A stretch of 64,000 bases of DNA from Flagellimonas pelagia (GTDB lineage: Bacteria; Bacteroidota; Bacteroidia; Flavobacteriales; Flavobacteriaceae). The DNA is taken from the NCBI RefSeq assembly GCF_003584135.1, contig NZ_QXFI01000036.1:1-64000 (forward strand), written 5' to 3'. The notes under the pieces are model-generated. The model was not told the DNA's origin. It saw only the letters and a program-made list of their open reading frames with translations, and ran no database searches. This document shows, in pieces, positions 25,296 to 34,707 of the stretch (positions are counted from its first letter, which is position 1; the number at the start of each line of letters is the position of its first letter). The translations under genes and the position numbers were made by a program.

Positions 25296-27272
25296 TCAAT
25301 AGGCGTAAAGTTCCAACAAAACTTGTTCAAAACGCTTATTGGGAAGATAATTTTCTTCTAAAGCCTTGGCAAAGGGAACCGGGGTCTCCAAACTTCCGAC
25401 TCGTTTGACAGGAGCATCCAGATAAGGGAAACATTCCTCCATCACCATAGCGGAAATATCGCTTGCAATACCCCCGAACAAGGTGTCTTCCTGTAAAATA
25501 ATGAGTTTTCCTGTTTTCTTGACCGAAGCAAAAACCGCTTCCATATCCAGAGGTTGAAGGGTACGTAAATCTAAAAGATCGGCTTCAATTTCCGGATTTT
25601 GGTCCAATATTTCCGAGGCCCAATGCACCCCCGCACCGTAGGTCACAACAGTGATGGACTTCCCTTCCCGTAACACATTGGCCTTACCAAAAGGCAGCGT
25701 GTAATAATCGGTCGGCACATCACCATAGACGCTTCGGTACAGCCCCTTGTGTTCAAAGAACAGAACGGGATTGGGATCATTGATAGCCGTGTTCAACAAT
25801 CCTTTGGCATCATAAGGTGAGGAAGGGTACACCACTTTGAGTCCAGGGGTTTTGGTAAACCATGCCTCATTGGTCTGGGAATGAAAGGGTCCGGCCCCTA
25901 CTCCACCCCCGCAGGGCATGCGTACCACAACATCCGCTTTTTCATTCCAACGGTAATGAACCTTGGCCAAATAGTTCACAATGGGGTTGAATCCAGAGCT
26001 TACAAAATCAGCAAACTGCATTTCCACCATGGCCTTCATCCCGTTGATGGAAAGCCCCATGGCCGCGGATACGATGGCCGATTCACAAATGGGGGTATTC
26101 CGAACCCGGCTCTTGCCAAACTTGGGCACGAACCCTTCTGTAATCTTGAAAACCCCACCATAATCCGCAATGTCCTGCCCCATGATGATGAGTTCGTTAT
26201 GCCGGTACATGGATTGCTCCAATCCTTCGGATATGGCATCCACAAAGCGAATGTTCTTTACTTCAGAATTAGGCTTTATTTCTTGATAATCAAATTCTTG
26301 ATATACCTCATTTAATTCCTTGGTTTCATTGAATAAAACTGGGGATTCTTCAAAAGCCAGATCCAAATTCACATTGATTTCTTCAGAAATACCAGCTTTC
26401 AATCGCTCAATTTTTTCGGAAGTGAGCACTCCTTGATCCAATAGAAAAGCCTCGTAATTGGCAATCGGGTCCTTCTTACCCCACTCCTTCATCAACTTTT
26501 CAGGAACGTATTTGGTACCACTGGCTTCTTCATGGCCGCGCATGCGAAACGTCTTGAATTCCACCAAGACCGGTCTCGGCCTCCTTCGTATGGCCTTGCA
26601 CAATTCATCGATTTTGGAATAGACCTCCAAAATGTTATTGCCATCGATTACGCGGGATTCCATACCATATCCCTTGGCACGATCGGCCAAGGTTTCACAG
26701 TTGTATTGTTCATTGGTAGGTGTGGATAGTCCATAACCATTGTTCTCAATACAAAATAGTACGGGAAGGTTCCAGACAGAGGCCACGTTCAAGGCTTCGT
26801 GGAAATCCCCTTCACTAGTAGCGCCTTCACCAGTAAAAACTGCCGTCACCCGCTTTTTTCTTCGAAGCATGTCCGCCAAGGCAATACCATCGGCCACCCC
26901 CAACTGGGGACCTAAATGGGAGATCATCCCCACAATCTTGTATTCTTGGGTACCAAAATGGAAACTGCGGTCCCTACCCTGGGTAAAACCACTCTGTTTC
27001 CCTTGCCATTGTGCAAAAAGTCGGTTAAGGGGAATGTTTCGCGAAGTGAAAACACCCAGATTTCGGTGCATGGGCAATATGTACTCACTATCCTTCAGGG
27101 CCTGCGTGACCCCAACCGAAATGGCTTCCTGTCCAATACCACTGAACCACTTGGAAATCTTGCCCTGCCGCAACAGGATCAGCATTTTTTCCTCTATCAT
27201 CCTGGGCTTTAACATCCCGGTATACAAATCCAGCAGCCTTTGCTCTTCCAGGTCGCCAATATGATATCTCAT
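25296..27272 (-). CDS. 2-oxoacid dehydrogenase E1 component, alpha and beta fused
   Basis: 658 residues from ATG 27272. The first half is E1 alpha: GQEAISVGVTQAL, HRNLGVF, and the thiamine-diphosphate motif GEGATSEGDFHEALN...ENNGYG. The second half is E1 beta from about residue 345 (NIRFVDAISEGLEQSM, GQDIADYGGVFKIT, PCGGGVGAGPFHSQ). It decarboxylates branched-chain 2-oxo acids (or a related 2-oxo acid) and passes the acyl group to an E2 lipoyl protein, which is not encoded here. The fused form is common in Bacteroidota. Monocistronic, divergent from the 2OG oxygenase. Confidence 0.95.
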   Translation of the reverse strand: MRYHIGDLEEQRLLDLYTGMLKPRMIEEKMLILLRQGKISKWFSGIGQEAISVGVTQALKDSEYILPMHRNLGVFTSRNIPLNRLFAQWQGKQSGFTQGRDRSFHFGTQEYKIVGMISHLGPQLGVADGIALADMLRRKKRVTAVFTGEGATSEGDFHEALNVASVWNLPVLFCIENNGYGLSTPTNEQYNCETLADRAKGYGMESRVIDGNNILEVYSKIDELCKAIRRRPRPVLVEFKTFRMRGHEEASGTKYVPEKLMKEWGKKDPIANYEAFLLDQGVLTSEKIERLKAGISEEINVNLDLAFEESPVLFNETKELNEVYQEFDYQEIKPNSEVKNIRFVDAISEGLEQSMYRHNELIIMGQDIADYGGVFKITEGFVPKFGKSRVRNTPICESAIVSAAMGLSINGMKAMVEMQFADFVSSGFNPIVNYLAKVHYRWNEKADVVVRMPCGGGVGAGPFHSQTNEAWFTKTPGLKVVYPSSPYDAKGLLNTAINDPNPVLFFEHKGLYRSVYGDVPTDYYTLPFGKANVLREGKSITVVTYGAGVHWASEILDQNPEIEADLLDLRTLQPLDMEAVFASVKKTGKLIILQEDTLFGGIASDISAMVMEECFPYLDAPVKRVGSLETPVPFAKALEENYLPNKRFEQVLLELYAY

Positions 27273-27352
27273 AGATAAAAATTCAACAGGATAAAAGTAG
27301 TAAAAAGGCATCCATCTTCCTTCAAATTTCCAAAACGTTCGGCATTATTCCT

Positions 27353-27360
27353 TACTTTTG
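27353..27360 (+). promoter_or_regulatory. Candidate Bacteroidota -7 box for the 2OG oxygenase gene
   Basis: TACTTTTG fits TAnnTTTG and lies 23 bp before the start codon at 27383. A clear -33 TTG is not seen. Confidence 0.5.
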
Positions 27361-27382
27361 ACATTATTCCAAAAATGACAAC

Positions 27383-28333
27383 ATGAGTGCCATACCTAGT
27401 GTAAACCTTGAGGATTTTGTCTCAGGGGACCCAGCCAGAAAGGAAAAATTTGTCAAAGAGATCGGTGCCGCTTTCGAGGATATCGGATTCGTGGCCCTGA
27501 GCGGTCATTTTTTGTCCGACGAATTGGTGGACGAACTCTATTCGGAAATCAAAGCATTCTTCCAATTACCACAAGAGGTCAAGGACAAATATGAAATAGA
27601 GGGCATTGGAGGACAAAGAGGCTACACCTCTTTCGGAAAGGAACATGCCAAAGGCAAAAAGGAAGGTGACCTGAAAGAATTTTGGCATTTCGGTCAATAT
27701 GTGGAGGACAATCCAAGGCTGGAAAAGGAATATCCGGCCAATGTGATGGTAGATGAGCTTCCCGATTTCAACAAGGTTGGAAAGGAAACCTATAAAATGC
27801 TGGAGAAGACCGCAAAATATGTGTTAAGGGCCCTTGCCCTGCATTTGGGACTGGAAGAAACCTATTTTGATGAATATATCAAAAACGGGAATTCCATTTT
27901 AAGGCCCATCCACTACCCTCCCATCACCACGGAACCCAAAAATGCCGTTCGTGCAGCGGCCCATGGCGACATTAACCTGATTACCTTACTTATGGGCGCC
28001 CATGGCAAGGGATTGCAGGTACAGAACCACGAAGGGGAATGGGTGGATGCCATTGCCAGACCCGATCAATTGATGATCAATGTAGGAGACATGCTTTCCC
28101 GATTGTCCAACAATAAATTGAAATCGACTATACACCAAGTGGTGAATCCGCCAAGGGAGTTGTGGGGTACGTCACGCTATTCCATTCCGTTCTTTATGCA
28201 CCCGATTAGCGAGATGCCCCTGAACTGTTTGGAAAACTGTATCGATGCCGAACATCCCAAAGGGTTTGAAGACACCACGGCAGGCGAATACCTGCACGAA
28301 CGATTAATCGAACTGGGATTGATCAAAAAATAA
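27383..28333 (+). CDS. 2-oxoglutarate/Fe(II) oxygenase, isopenicillin-N-synthase family
   Basis: 316 residues. The N-terminal DIOX_N part (FVKEIGAAFEDIGFVALSGH) and the C-terminal jelly roll are both present, with iron ligands His and Asp in AAHGDINLITLL and His in KSTIHQVVNP, and the 2-oxoglutarate-binding Arg and Ser in TSRYSIPFF. The length is typical. Bacterial members oxidise diverse small molecules; the substrate here is unknown. The next gene, a SUI1 homologue, starts 4 bp after it, so they are cotranscribed. Confidence 0.93.
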   Translation: MSAIPSVNLEDFVSGDPARKEKFVKEIGAAFEDIGFVALSGHFLSDELVDELYSEIKAFFQLPQEVKDKYEIEGIGGQRGYTSFGKEHAKGKKEGDLKEFWHFGQYVEDNPRLEKEYPANVMVDELPDFNKVGKETYKMLEKTAKYVLRALALHLGLEETYFDEYIKNGNSILRPIHYPPITTEPKNAVRAAAHGDINLITLLMGAHGKGLQVQNHEGEWVDAIARPDQLMINVGDMLSRLSNNKLKSTIHQVVNPPRELWGTSRYSIPFFMHPISEMPLNCLENCIDAEHPKGFEDTTAGEYLHERLIELGLIKK

Positions 28334-28337
28334 GGAT

Positions 28338-28667
28338 ATGGACTTGAAGGACCAGCTCAAAAACCTCTTCCCTGACCATGTATCCGAGGAAAAACCCAAT
28401 CAGGAAAACAACGAACCTTCCTACTGGCTTCAGGACGATCCCATTATTTGCAAATATGAAAAGCGAAAGGGAAAACCAGTGACCATTTTGGAGGGCTACA
28501 ATGGGGCCGATAGTGATTTCAAGAAACTGGCCAAAGACCTGAAATCATATTTGGGCGTGGGTGGCAGTTTTAAAAAGGAGACCATCATTATCCAGGGCGA
28601 TTACAGGGACAAAATCATGGATTTCCTAAAGGAAAACGGATTTTCCGTGAAAAGGGTCGGTGGATAA
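28338..28667 (+). CDS. SUI1/YciH family translation factor
   Basis: 109 residues ending in a SUI1 domain: KRKGKPVTILEGYNG, FKKLAKDLKSYLGVGGSFKKETIIIQGDYRDKIMDFLKENGF, which is the eIF1/YciH core. YciH acts at initiation-codon selection in E. coli under some conditions. Sits directly behind the oxygenase gene. Confidence 0.93.
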   Translation: MDLKDQLKNLFPDHVSEEKPNQENNEPSYWLQDDPIICKYEKRKGKPVTILEGYNGADSDFKKLAKDLKSYLGVGGSFKKETIIIQGDYRDKIMDFLKENGFSVKRVGG

Positions 28668-28750
28668 TCTGAATTTTGAACAAGGTGTTACAATTTCCCG
28701 CCCTATGTTAAAAAAGAACTATTGACTATCAATGTTTTGTGAAAAAATTT

Positions 28751-28779
28751 TTGTGTTCATCGTTTAAGTCTTACTTTTA
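28751..28779 (+). promoter_or_regulatory. Candidate promoter of the DUF1835-phosphorylase operon
   Basis: TTG at 28751-28753, an 18-bp spacer and TACTTTTA at 28772-28779 match the Bacteroidota -33/-7 arrangement with one change in the last -7 base. The start codon is 31 bp downstream. Confidence 0.5.
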
Positions 28780-28810
28780 TTCTTCCTAACCAACGAAAAC
28801 TAAGCTGAAA

Positions 28811-29743
28811 ATGAAATCACTGTTGCACATCACCAACGGGGACAGCTTCACGTCTAGACTAGAGTCTCTAGAAGTGAAAGGAGACATTATTACCTGGCGG
28901 GAAATGCTATGCGAAGGCAAGACCCTTTGTGCCGTAGGAAGCGAGTCATTCTGGAAGACCCGGTTCGAATTCCTGAACAAAAACTACAAGATTACCAAGT
29001 CGTGGTTTGTTGAAAAAACATTGAAAGAGTACCGTTCCCTTTGTAACCACAAGCAGCAAGACCATATTGTTTTATGGTTTGAATACGACCTTTTTTGCCA
29101 GATCAACATGCTTGCCGTACTGAGTTGGCTGAAGACCCACAGGAGACATGCAGAAATTTCTTTGGTCTGCAGTGGCAAGGAAGACGGTTCGGAAAAATTA
29201 TATGGCCTCAATGAGTTAAGTGATGAGAAATTGCTTCAGCTCTATGAAAACAGGACCATTCTTTCCCAGGACGATATTGAATACGCTGATTACATATGGC
29301 AATTGTACTGTAGCGACAACCCCATCCGATTGGAAAACCAGATTGCCAACAACGATTTTCAGTTTGAATACCTATCCGATGCCCTCAAAACACATTTGAA
29401 ACGCTTCCCGACCATCAAAAATGGTTTAAATGACTTGGAAAACCATGTGCTGCAGGTGGCCGCAGAAATGAAACCTAAATCCAAAGCGGAATTGATGGGT
29501 GAATTGATTACCAACCAAGGCTACTACGGTTTTGGTGATACACAGTACGAAAGAATCGTTACCACCCTAAAACCTCTTTTCAATTCCTTCAGCCCTGTCA
29601 AATTGACAAAAAAGGGTATGGAAGTACTGAAGCAAGAAACCAACTATTATTCCCAAATACGTGATAATCAAATGTATTTAGGCGGTTCTTTAAAGTATAA
29701 CTTCCTATATAATACGGAAACAAACCGCATCTTAAAACTCTAG
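28811..29743 (+). CDS. DUF1835 domain protein
   Basis: 310 residues. The N-terminal block LLHITNGDSFTSRLESLEVKGDIITWREMLCEG and the later HIVLWFEYDLFCQINMLAVLSWL are typical of DUF1835, followed by the partner C-terminal domain (TILSQDDIEYADYIWQLYCS..., YERIVTTLKPLF). No enzymatic activity is established for the family. It precedes the nucleoside phosphorylase by 3 bp, so both are made together. Confidence 0.9.
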   Translation: MKSLLHITNGDSFTSRLESLEVKGDIITWREMLCEGKTLCAVGSESFWKTRFEFLNKNYKITKSWFVEKTLKEYRSLCNHKQQDHIVLWFEYDLFCQINMLAVLSWLKTHRRHAEISLVCSGKEDGSEKLYGLNELSDEKLLQLYENRTILSQDDIEYADYIWQLYCSDNPIRLENQIANNDFQFEYLSDALKTHLKRFPTIKNGLNDLENHVLQVAAEMKPKSKAELMGELITNQGYYGFGDTQYERIVTTLKPLFNSFSPVKLTKKGMEVLKQETNYYSQIRDNQMYLGGSLKYNFLYNTETNRILKL

Positions 29744-29746
29744 AGA

Positions 29747-30631
29747 ATGGCCTCTTTGGGCAGCTCAGAACTTATTCTGAACCCTGATGGCAGCATTTAC
29801 CATCTCAACCTCCTACCTGAGGATATTTCCCCTATCATCATTACTGTTGGTGATCCTGGACGCGTTTCACAGGTGTCCCAACACTTTGATTCCATCGAAA
29901 TCCAAAAAACCAAAAGGGAATTTGTGACCCATACCGGTCATTATGCGGGAAAACGGATTATGGTGCTTTCCACAGGTATCGGAACGGACAATATCGATAT
30001 TGTTTTCAACGAATTGGATGCCCTTGCCAACATTGATTTTCAAAGCAGGAAGATAAAGGACCAAAAAACACAGTTGAATATTATACGTGTCGGTACTTCA
30101 GGATCCATCCAGACAGATATCCCGGTTGACTCTTTCTTAATGAGCACCTCTGGTATTGGTTTTGATGGTCTTTTGCACTTTTATGAGTCTGGACACGTGA
30201 GGAATGAGGCATTGGAACAAACGATCAACGATTATTTGGGCTGGGATAGGCATAACATCCATCCTTATGTGGCTGATGCCGACCCTGATTTGATTGATAT
30301 TTTTTCCTCAAATCGTATACGATTCGGAATAACAGGCACTAATTCAGGTTTTTATGGTCCTCAGGGAAGGTCGCTTCGCCTACAGACCAAGATTCCCGAT
30401 TTCAATGAAAAATTGGCATCGTTTTCTTATCAAGATCAACGTATTACGAACCTTGAAATGGAGACAGCCGCCATGTACGGACTTGCCAAAATGCTTGGAC
30501 ACCGCTCTATTTCCCTCAACGTGATATTGGCCAACAGACCCAACAAGGAATTTTCCAAACAAGGTAGGCAGTCCATAGATGCATTGATCCAATACACTCT
30601 AGAAAAAATAGCACAAAGTCAACTGGTATAA
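29747..30631 (+). CDS. Nucleoside (uridine-type) phosphorylase
   Basis: 294 residues, PNP/UDP family. The phosphate-binding GDPGRVSQV, the STGIGTDNIDIVFNEL loop, GTSGSIQTDIPV and the ribose-binding NLEMETAAMYGLAKML (Glu-Met-Glu) are all present. It splits a nucleoside with phosphate to base and ribose-1-phosphate; uridine is the best guess from the order of motifs, but the purine type is not excluded. Cytosolic, in an operon with DUF1835. Confidence 0.92.
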   Translation: MASLGSSELILNPDGSIYHLNLLPEDISPIIITVGDPGRVSQVSQHFDSIEIQKTKREFVTHTGHYAGKRIMVLSTGIGTDNIDIVFNELDALANIDFQSRKIKDQKTQLNIIRVGTSGSIQTDIPVDSFLMSTSGIGFDGLLHFYESGHVRNEALEQTINDYLGWDRHNIHPYVADADPDLIDIFSSNRIRFGITGTNSGFYGPQGRSLRLQTKIPDFNEKLASFSYQDQRITNLEMETAAMYGLAKMLGHRSISLNVILANRPNKEFSKQGRQSIDALIQYTLEKIAQSQLV

Positions 30632-30702
30632 TTTTTAAAAGGCTGTTTTTAAAAAAATACCGATTGGAATCTATATTTTAGAATACTCAACAAATTGCCT
30701 AC

Positions 30703-31551
30703 ATGAAAAAAGTAAAAATCATTGGGGTTCCCGAGCATTTCAACCTTCCTTGGCACCTTGCTATGGAAGATAGCGCCTTTGAAGATCGCGGCATCCAACT
30801 GGATTGGACCGATGTACCTGAAGGCACCGGAAAAATGGCCCAAATGCTCCAGGACGAGGAAACCGATCTGGCCATCATTTTGACCGAAGGTATGGTCAAA
30901 AGCATTTCGCAGGGCAATCCCAGTAAGATTGTACAAGTCTTCGTGGCCTCCCCCTTGCTTTGGGGCATCCATGTGGCTGCAGGTAGTACAAGGAATTCCA
31001 TCAAGGATATTGAGAACGACAAAGTAGCCATTAGTCGCTTGGGAAGTGGCAGCCACCTCATGGCCTATATCAATGCGCAAAACCAAGGCTGGGACACCAA
31101 AAAACTTCAATTCGAAATCATCAACAATCTTGATGGTGCCGTGGAAAACTTGACTTCGGGTTCCAATGCCTATTTCATGTGGGAACACTTCACCACTAAA
31201 CCTTTGGTGGACCAGGGTATATTCAAAAGAGTGGGCGATTGCCCTACCCCATGGCCGTGTTTTGTGATTGCCGCCACCAATGCATTTCTAGAAGCCCATT
31301 CGGGATTGTTACGGCATATTCTAGAGGTCATCAATACCTATACGGAAGAATTCAAACAGATTCCGAGCATAGATAGAACCTTGGCCAATCGATATGAACA
31401 AAAATTGGAAGATATTCAACAGTGGCTTTCGAAAGCCTCATGGGGCCAAGAACAACTAACCACGGAAACCCTGAACGAGGTCCAGAAAAGGTTGTTCGAC
31501 CTTAAGTTGATAGAACAAATCAAGGACGCATCAGAATTTCTTTGGGATTAA
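30703..31551 (+). CDS. Cytosolic periplasmic-binding-protein-like protein (Ca3427-like)
   Basis: 282 residues with a type-2 periplasmic-binding fold but no signal peptide or lipobox: it starts MKKVKIIGVPEHFNLPWHLA. Conserved-looking blocks are DVPEGTGKMAQMLQDEETDLAIILTEG, SPLLWGIHVAAG and VAISRLGSGSHLMAYI. This is the layout of the fungal/bacterial Ca3427-like group, relatives of NMT1/THI5 pyrimidine-precursor proteins. No transporter gene is adjacent, so a cytosolic enzyme or sensor is more likely than uptake. A 71-bp gap separates it from the phosphorylase gene. Confidence 0.75.
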   Translation: MKKVKIIGVPEHFNLPWHLAMEDSAFEDRGIQLDWTDVPEGTGKMAQMLQDEETDLAIILTEGMVKSISQGNPSKIVQVFVASPLLWGIHVAAGSTRNSIKDIENDKVAISRLGSGSHLMAYINAQNQGWDTKKLQFEIINNLDGAVENLTSGSNAYFMWEHFTTKPLVDQGIFKRVGDCPTPWPCFVIAATNAFLEAHSGLLRHILEVINTYTEEFKQIPSIDRTLANRYEQKLEDIQQWLSKASWGQEQLTTETLNEVQKRLFDLKLIEQIKDASEFLWD

Positions 31552-31566
31552 CAGCCAAACATTACA

Positions 31567-31603
31567 GTGGCTTCGACTACGCTCAGCCACCTTGTTTTTT
31601 TTA
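31567..31603 (+). terminator. REP-type terminator
   Basis: GTGGCT (31567-31572) pairs with AGCCAC (31585-31590) across TCGACTACGCTC and is followed by a T-rich run from 31591. The core is of a kind common in flavobacterial intergenic palindromes. It separates the binding-protein gene from ung. Confidence 0.65.
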
Positions 31604-31650
31604 AAGAATCCAACCATCAAAAAATCCAATATTCCAAATATTGAAACCAA

Positions 31651-32316
31651 CTACCAATCAATGGCAGGTTTTCCCATGCGGTTCAATAATGCATTGGTCT
31701 TGCTAAAGTGGTTGTTCCCGAACCAAAGTCCCCTATTGGCACTCAGGGGTGATGGATGCCCTGAAGTAAGGATATGATGTTTCGATTTATCGATCAAAGC
31801 TGCCTTCTTTTTGGCAAAACCGCCCCATAGAAGAAAAACAACCCCTTCCAACTCGGCAGATACCGTTTTGATCACGGCATCGGTAAAGGTTTCCCAACCT
31901 TTGTTCTGGTGGCTTCCCGCTTGATGGGCCCGTACGGTCAGGGTGGCATTCAACAATAGTACCCCCTGATCCGCCCAACGTTCCAAATTACCACTGGCGG
32001 GATAGGGCTTTTCAACATCCGTTTTGATTTCCTTGAAAATATTGACCAAGGAAGGTGGGTGCGGAATCCCGTCCTTCACCGAAAAACAAAGGCCGTTGGC
32101 CTGCCCAGGGCCATGATATGGATCTTGACCAATGATGACCACTTTGGTTTCTTGGAAAGGGCAATGGTCAAAAGCGGAAAAAATATCCTTACCCTTTGGG
32201 TAACAGGTGCTTTGCTGATATTCCTGCTTTACAAATTGCGCCAATTGTTGAAAATAAGGTTTTTCGAACTCTGGTTTTAAGTGTGCTTTCCAGCTAGGTT
32301 CTATATTCACGTCCAT
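31651..32316 (-). CDS. ung: Uracil-DNA glycosylase
   Basis: 221 residues, the usual family 1 length. The water-activating loop GQDPYHGPGQANGLCFSV, the Ser-Pro loop HPPSLVNIFKEI, and the minor-groove loop GHPSPLSANRG with the late HFSKTNALL are all intact. It removes uracil from DNA to start base-excision repair. A 34-codon membrane peptide gene lies 6 bp upstream in the same direction. Confidence 0.97.
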   Translation of the reverse strand: MDVNIEPSWKAHLKPEFEKPYFQQLAQFVKQEYQQSTCYPKGKDIFSAFDHCPFQETKVVIIGQDPYHGPGQANGLCFSVKDGIPHPPSLVNIFKEIKTDVEKPYPASGNLERWADQGVLLLNATLTVRAHQAGSHQNKGWETFTDAVIKTVSAELEGVVFLLWGGFAKKKAALIDKSKHHILTSGHPSPLSANRGLWFGNNHFSKTNALLNRMGKPAIDW

Positions 32317-32322
32317 AGCCGA

Positions 32323-32427
32323 TTACTTCTTTTTGGTCAATTTGTAGATCAAATAAGCAATACCCGCCACAAAATGGAGCAAAATAATACCGGCAATCAC
32401 ATAGATCAATGTATGGTCGTTCTTCAT
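32323..32427 (-). CDS. Small membrane protein, 34 residues
   Basis: ATG 32427 to TAA 32323. The sequence MKNDHTLIYVIAGIILLHFV continues with AGIAYLIYKLTKKK: a single 21-residue hydrophobic helix with acidic start and Lys-rich end. The 6-bp gap to ung suggests cotranscription. Such short one-span proteins are common in Flavobacteriaceae and are often missed by gene callers. Confidence 0.7.
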   Translation of the reverse strand: MKNDHTLIYVIAGIILLHFVAGIAYLIYKLTKKK

Positions 32428-32509
32428 ACTATTTATTTTTGAAGCAAGACAGGAATCCTCAAATGTAAGCATTGCATGCCGTTTTACATGACCACTTCAT
32501 ACAAAATCC

Positions 32510-32517
32510 TATCTTTG
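32510..32517 (+). promoter_or_regulatory. Candidate -7 box of mutS2
   Basis: TATCTTTG matches TAnnTTTG exactly, 18 bp before the mutS2 start. Confidence 0.5.
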
Positions 32518-32535
32518 CGCTGCTAGCGAAAAAAG

Positions 32536-34707
32536 ATGCATAATATTCACCCCAAAACACTTCAAGACCTCGAGTTCCCGACGGTATTACAACAGATTTC
32601 TGCCCGGTGCAATACCGAATTGGGCAAGGAACAGGCTTTGGATATTGTCCCCATCCCAAATAGGGAGGATTTGTTGGAGCGTTTGGGCCAAACTTCCGAA
32701 TACTTGGCATCGTTTTCCAATGACAACCGTATTCCCAATCACGGATTCGACCAAATCAACCCCGAATTGGGACTTTTAAAGATTGAGAACAGCACCTTGG
32801 AGGTGGCAGGTTTTCGAAAAATTGGAAGCATCTGCAAAACGGTCACCATCCACCAGAAGTTTTTGAAAAAATTCAAGGAATACTATCCGCTGTTGTTCCA
32901 AAAGTCGGAAGTACTGGAGTACAACACTGAGATTCCGGAGGCCATTGATGTCGTCATCGATAAATTTGGGGAAATCAAGGACACCGCTTCTGACGAACTA
33001 AGACACATCCGAAGCCAAATCAACGAAGTTCGGGGCAAGATCAACCAAAGTTTCGGGGCCGCCTTGGGGCGTTACCAATCCTTGGACTTTTTGGATGAGA
33101 TTCGGGAGTCCGTGGTAGAAAATCGAAGGGTTTTGGCTGTTAAGGCCATGCACCGAAAAAAAGTGAAGGGTACCGTGATGGGTACTTCCAAAACAGGAAG
33201 CATCGTGTACATTGTACCGGAAACCACTTTGGCCTATGCCCGGGAGCTCAACAACCTCGAATTTGAAGAAAAGGAGGAAATCCAACGCATCCTCAACCAA
33301 CTCACTGATCAAATCAGGCCCTTTGCCATTTTGCTCAGGGAATATCAGGCATATTTGACGGATGTTGATATCACCGCTGCCAAGGCCAAATACGCCAATG
33401 AGATGAACGGGGTGCTTCCGGAAATCAACGGGACTAGGGAATTGTATCTCCGAGAGGCCTATCATCCCCTGCTCTATCTTTCCAACAAGCGAAAGCTGGA
33501 AAAGACCTGGCCGCAGACCATCAAACTACATCCAGAAAACCGTATCATCGTTATTTCCGGGCCTAATGCCGGGGGAAAAAGCATCACTTTAAAAACCATT
33601 GGCCTGTTGCAGGTGATGCTTCAAAGTGGCATGTTGATTCCCGTGCACGAGCGTAGTTCCGTGTGCTTGTTCGATAAAATCTTGACGGATATTGGAGACA
33701 ATCAATCCATTGAAAATCATTTAAGTACATACAGTTATCGACTCAAGAACATGAACCACTTCTTAAAGAAGTGCAATAACGAAACCTTATTCTTGATTGA
33801 TGAGTTCGGTACGGGTAGTGACCCTGAATTGGGGGGCGCCCTGGCCGAAGCTTTTTTGGAAGTGTTTTACGAACGTGAAGCCTACGGTGTCATCACCACC
33901 CATTATGCCAATTTGAAGGCACTGGCCAACGAATTGCCTCATGCCACCAATGCCAATATGCTCTTCAATTCCAAAACCCTGGAACCCACTTTTCAATTGG
34001 TATTAGGCGAAGCAGGTAGTTCCTTCACATTTGAGGTAGCCCAAAAAAACGGTATCCCCTACTCTTTGATCAACAAGGCCAAAAAGAAAATTGAACGGGG
34101 CAAGGTCCGTTTTGATGCCACCATTGCCAAACTGCAAAAAGAACGTAGCAAAATGGTGCAAACGGGAACCCGACTCCAGGAAGAGGAAACCAAGGCCCGG
34201 GAAGAGGCAGATCGATTGGAACAACTCAACTCCAAGATAAAGACCAAATTGGAGAGCTACCAAGAACTGTACGACCACAACCAACGGATGATTCAATTGG
34301 GCAATAAAGTCAATACGATTGCGGAACAATATTTCATTGATCACAAAAAACGCCCTCTGATTTCGGAATTGCTTCGGATTGTGGAGACCGAGAACAGCAA
34401 GCGCAAGAAGACTTCAGCCAAAAAAGCCAAGGAAAAGCAGAATCAGCAAAAACAAGTCGCCCAAGAACTGGAACAGGAAATCAAACAGGTTCGGGTAGAG
34501 AAAAAGATCAAGAAGAAAAAGGAAGTTCAAGCCGAAAAGAACAAACCCCGTCCCGTGTTCAAAATTGGCGACCGCGTCCGTATGATGGACGGTAAAGCGG
34601 TGGGCAGCATCGATACCCTTGAAAAAGGAAAGGCCGTGGTCAATTATGGTATGTTCACCACCAATGTGAGTGTGGACCAATTGGAACTGGTGGAGGCCAA
34701 AAAATAA
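32536..34707 (+). CDS. mutS2: MutS2 family DNA-binding ATPase without Smr domain
   Basis: 723 residues. After the N-terminal core and clamp regions comes the ABC-type ATPase: Walker A SGPNAGGKS (about 341-349), Walker B LFLIDEFGTGSDPE (about 415-428) and the H-loop THYANL. A long charged coiled coil follows (about 520-670), then a KOW-like end (KIGDRVRMMDGKAVGSIDTLEKGKAVVNYG). The C-terminal Smr endonuclease domain of standard MutS2 is absent and the gene ends cleanly. The family acts on recombination intermediates and stalled ribosomes. Confidence 0.95.
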   Translation: MHNIHPKTLQDLEFPTVLQQISARCNTELGKEQALDIVPIPNREDLLERLGQTSEYLASFSNDNRIPNHGFDQINPELGLLKIENSTLEVAGFRKIGSICKTVTIHQKFLKKFKEYYPLLFQKSEVLEYNTEIPEAIDVVIDKFGEIKDTASDELRHIRSQINEVRGKINQSFGAALGRYQSLDFLDEIRESVVENRRVLAVKAMHRKKVKGTVMGTSKTGSIVYIVPETTLAYARELNNLEFEEKEEIQRILNQLTDQIRPFAILLREYQAYLTDVDITAAKAKYANEMNGVLPEINGTRELYLREAYHPLLYLSNKRKLEKTWPQTIKLHPENRIIVISGPNAGGKSITLKTIGLLQVMLQSGMLIPVHERSSVCLFDKILTDIGDNQSIENHLSTYSYRLKNMNHFLKKCNNETLFLIDEFGTGSDPELGGALAEAFLEVFYEREAYGVITTHYANLKALANELPHATNANMLFNSKTLEPTFQLVLGEAGSSFTFEVAQKNGIPYSLINKAKKKIERGKVRFDATIAKLQKERSKMVQTGTRLQEEETKAREEADRLEQLNSKIKTKLESYQELYDHNQRMIQLGNKVNTIAEQYFIDHKKRPLISELLRIVETENSKRKKTSAKKAKEKQNQQKQVAQELEQEIKQVRVEKKIKKKKEVQAEKNKPRPVFKIGDRVRMMDGKAVGSIDTLEKGKAVVNYGMFTTNVSVDQLELVEAKK

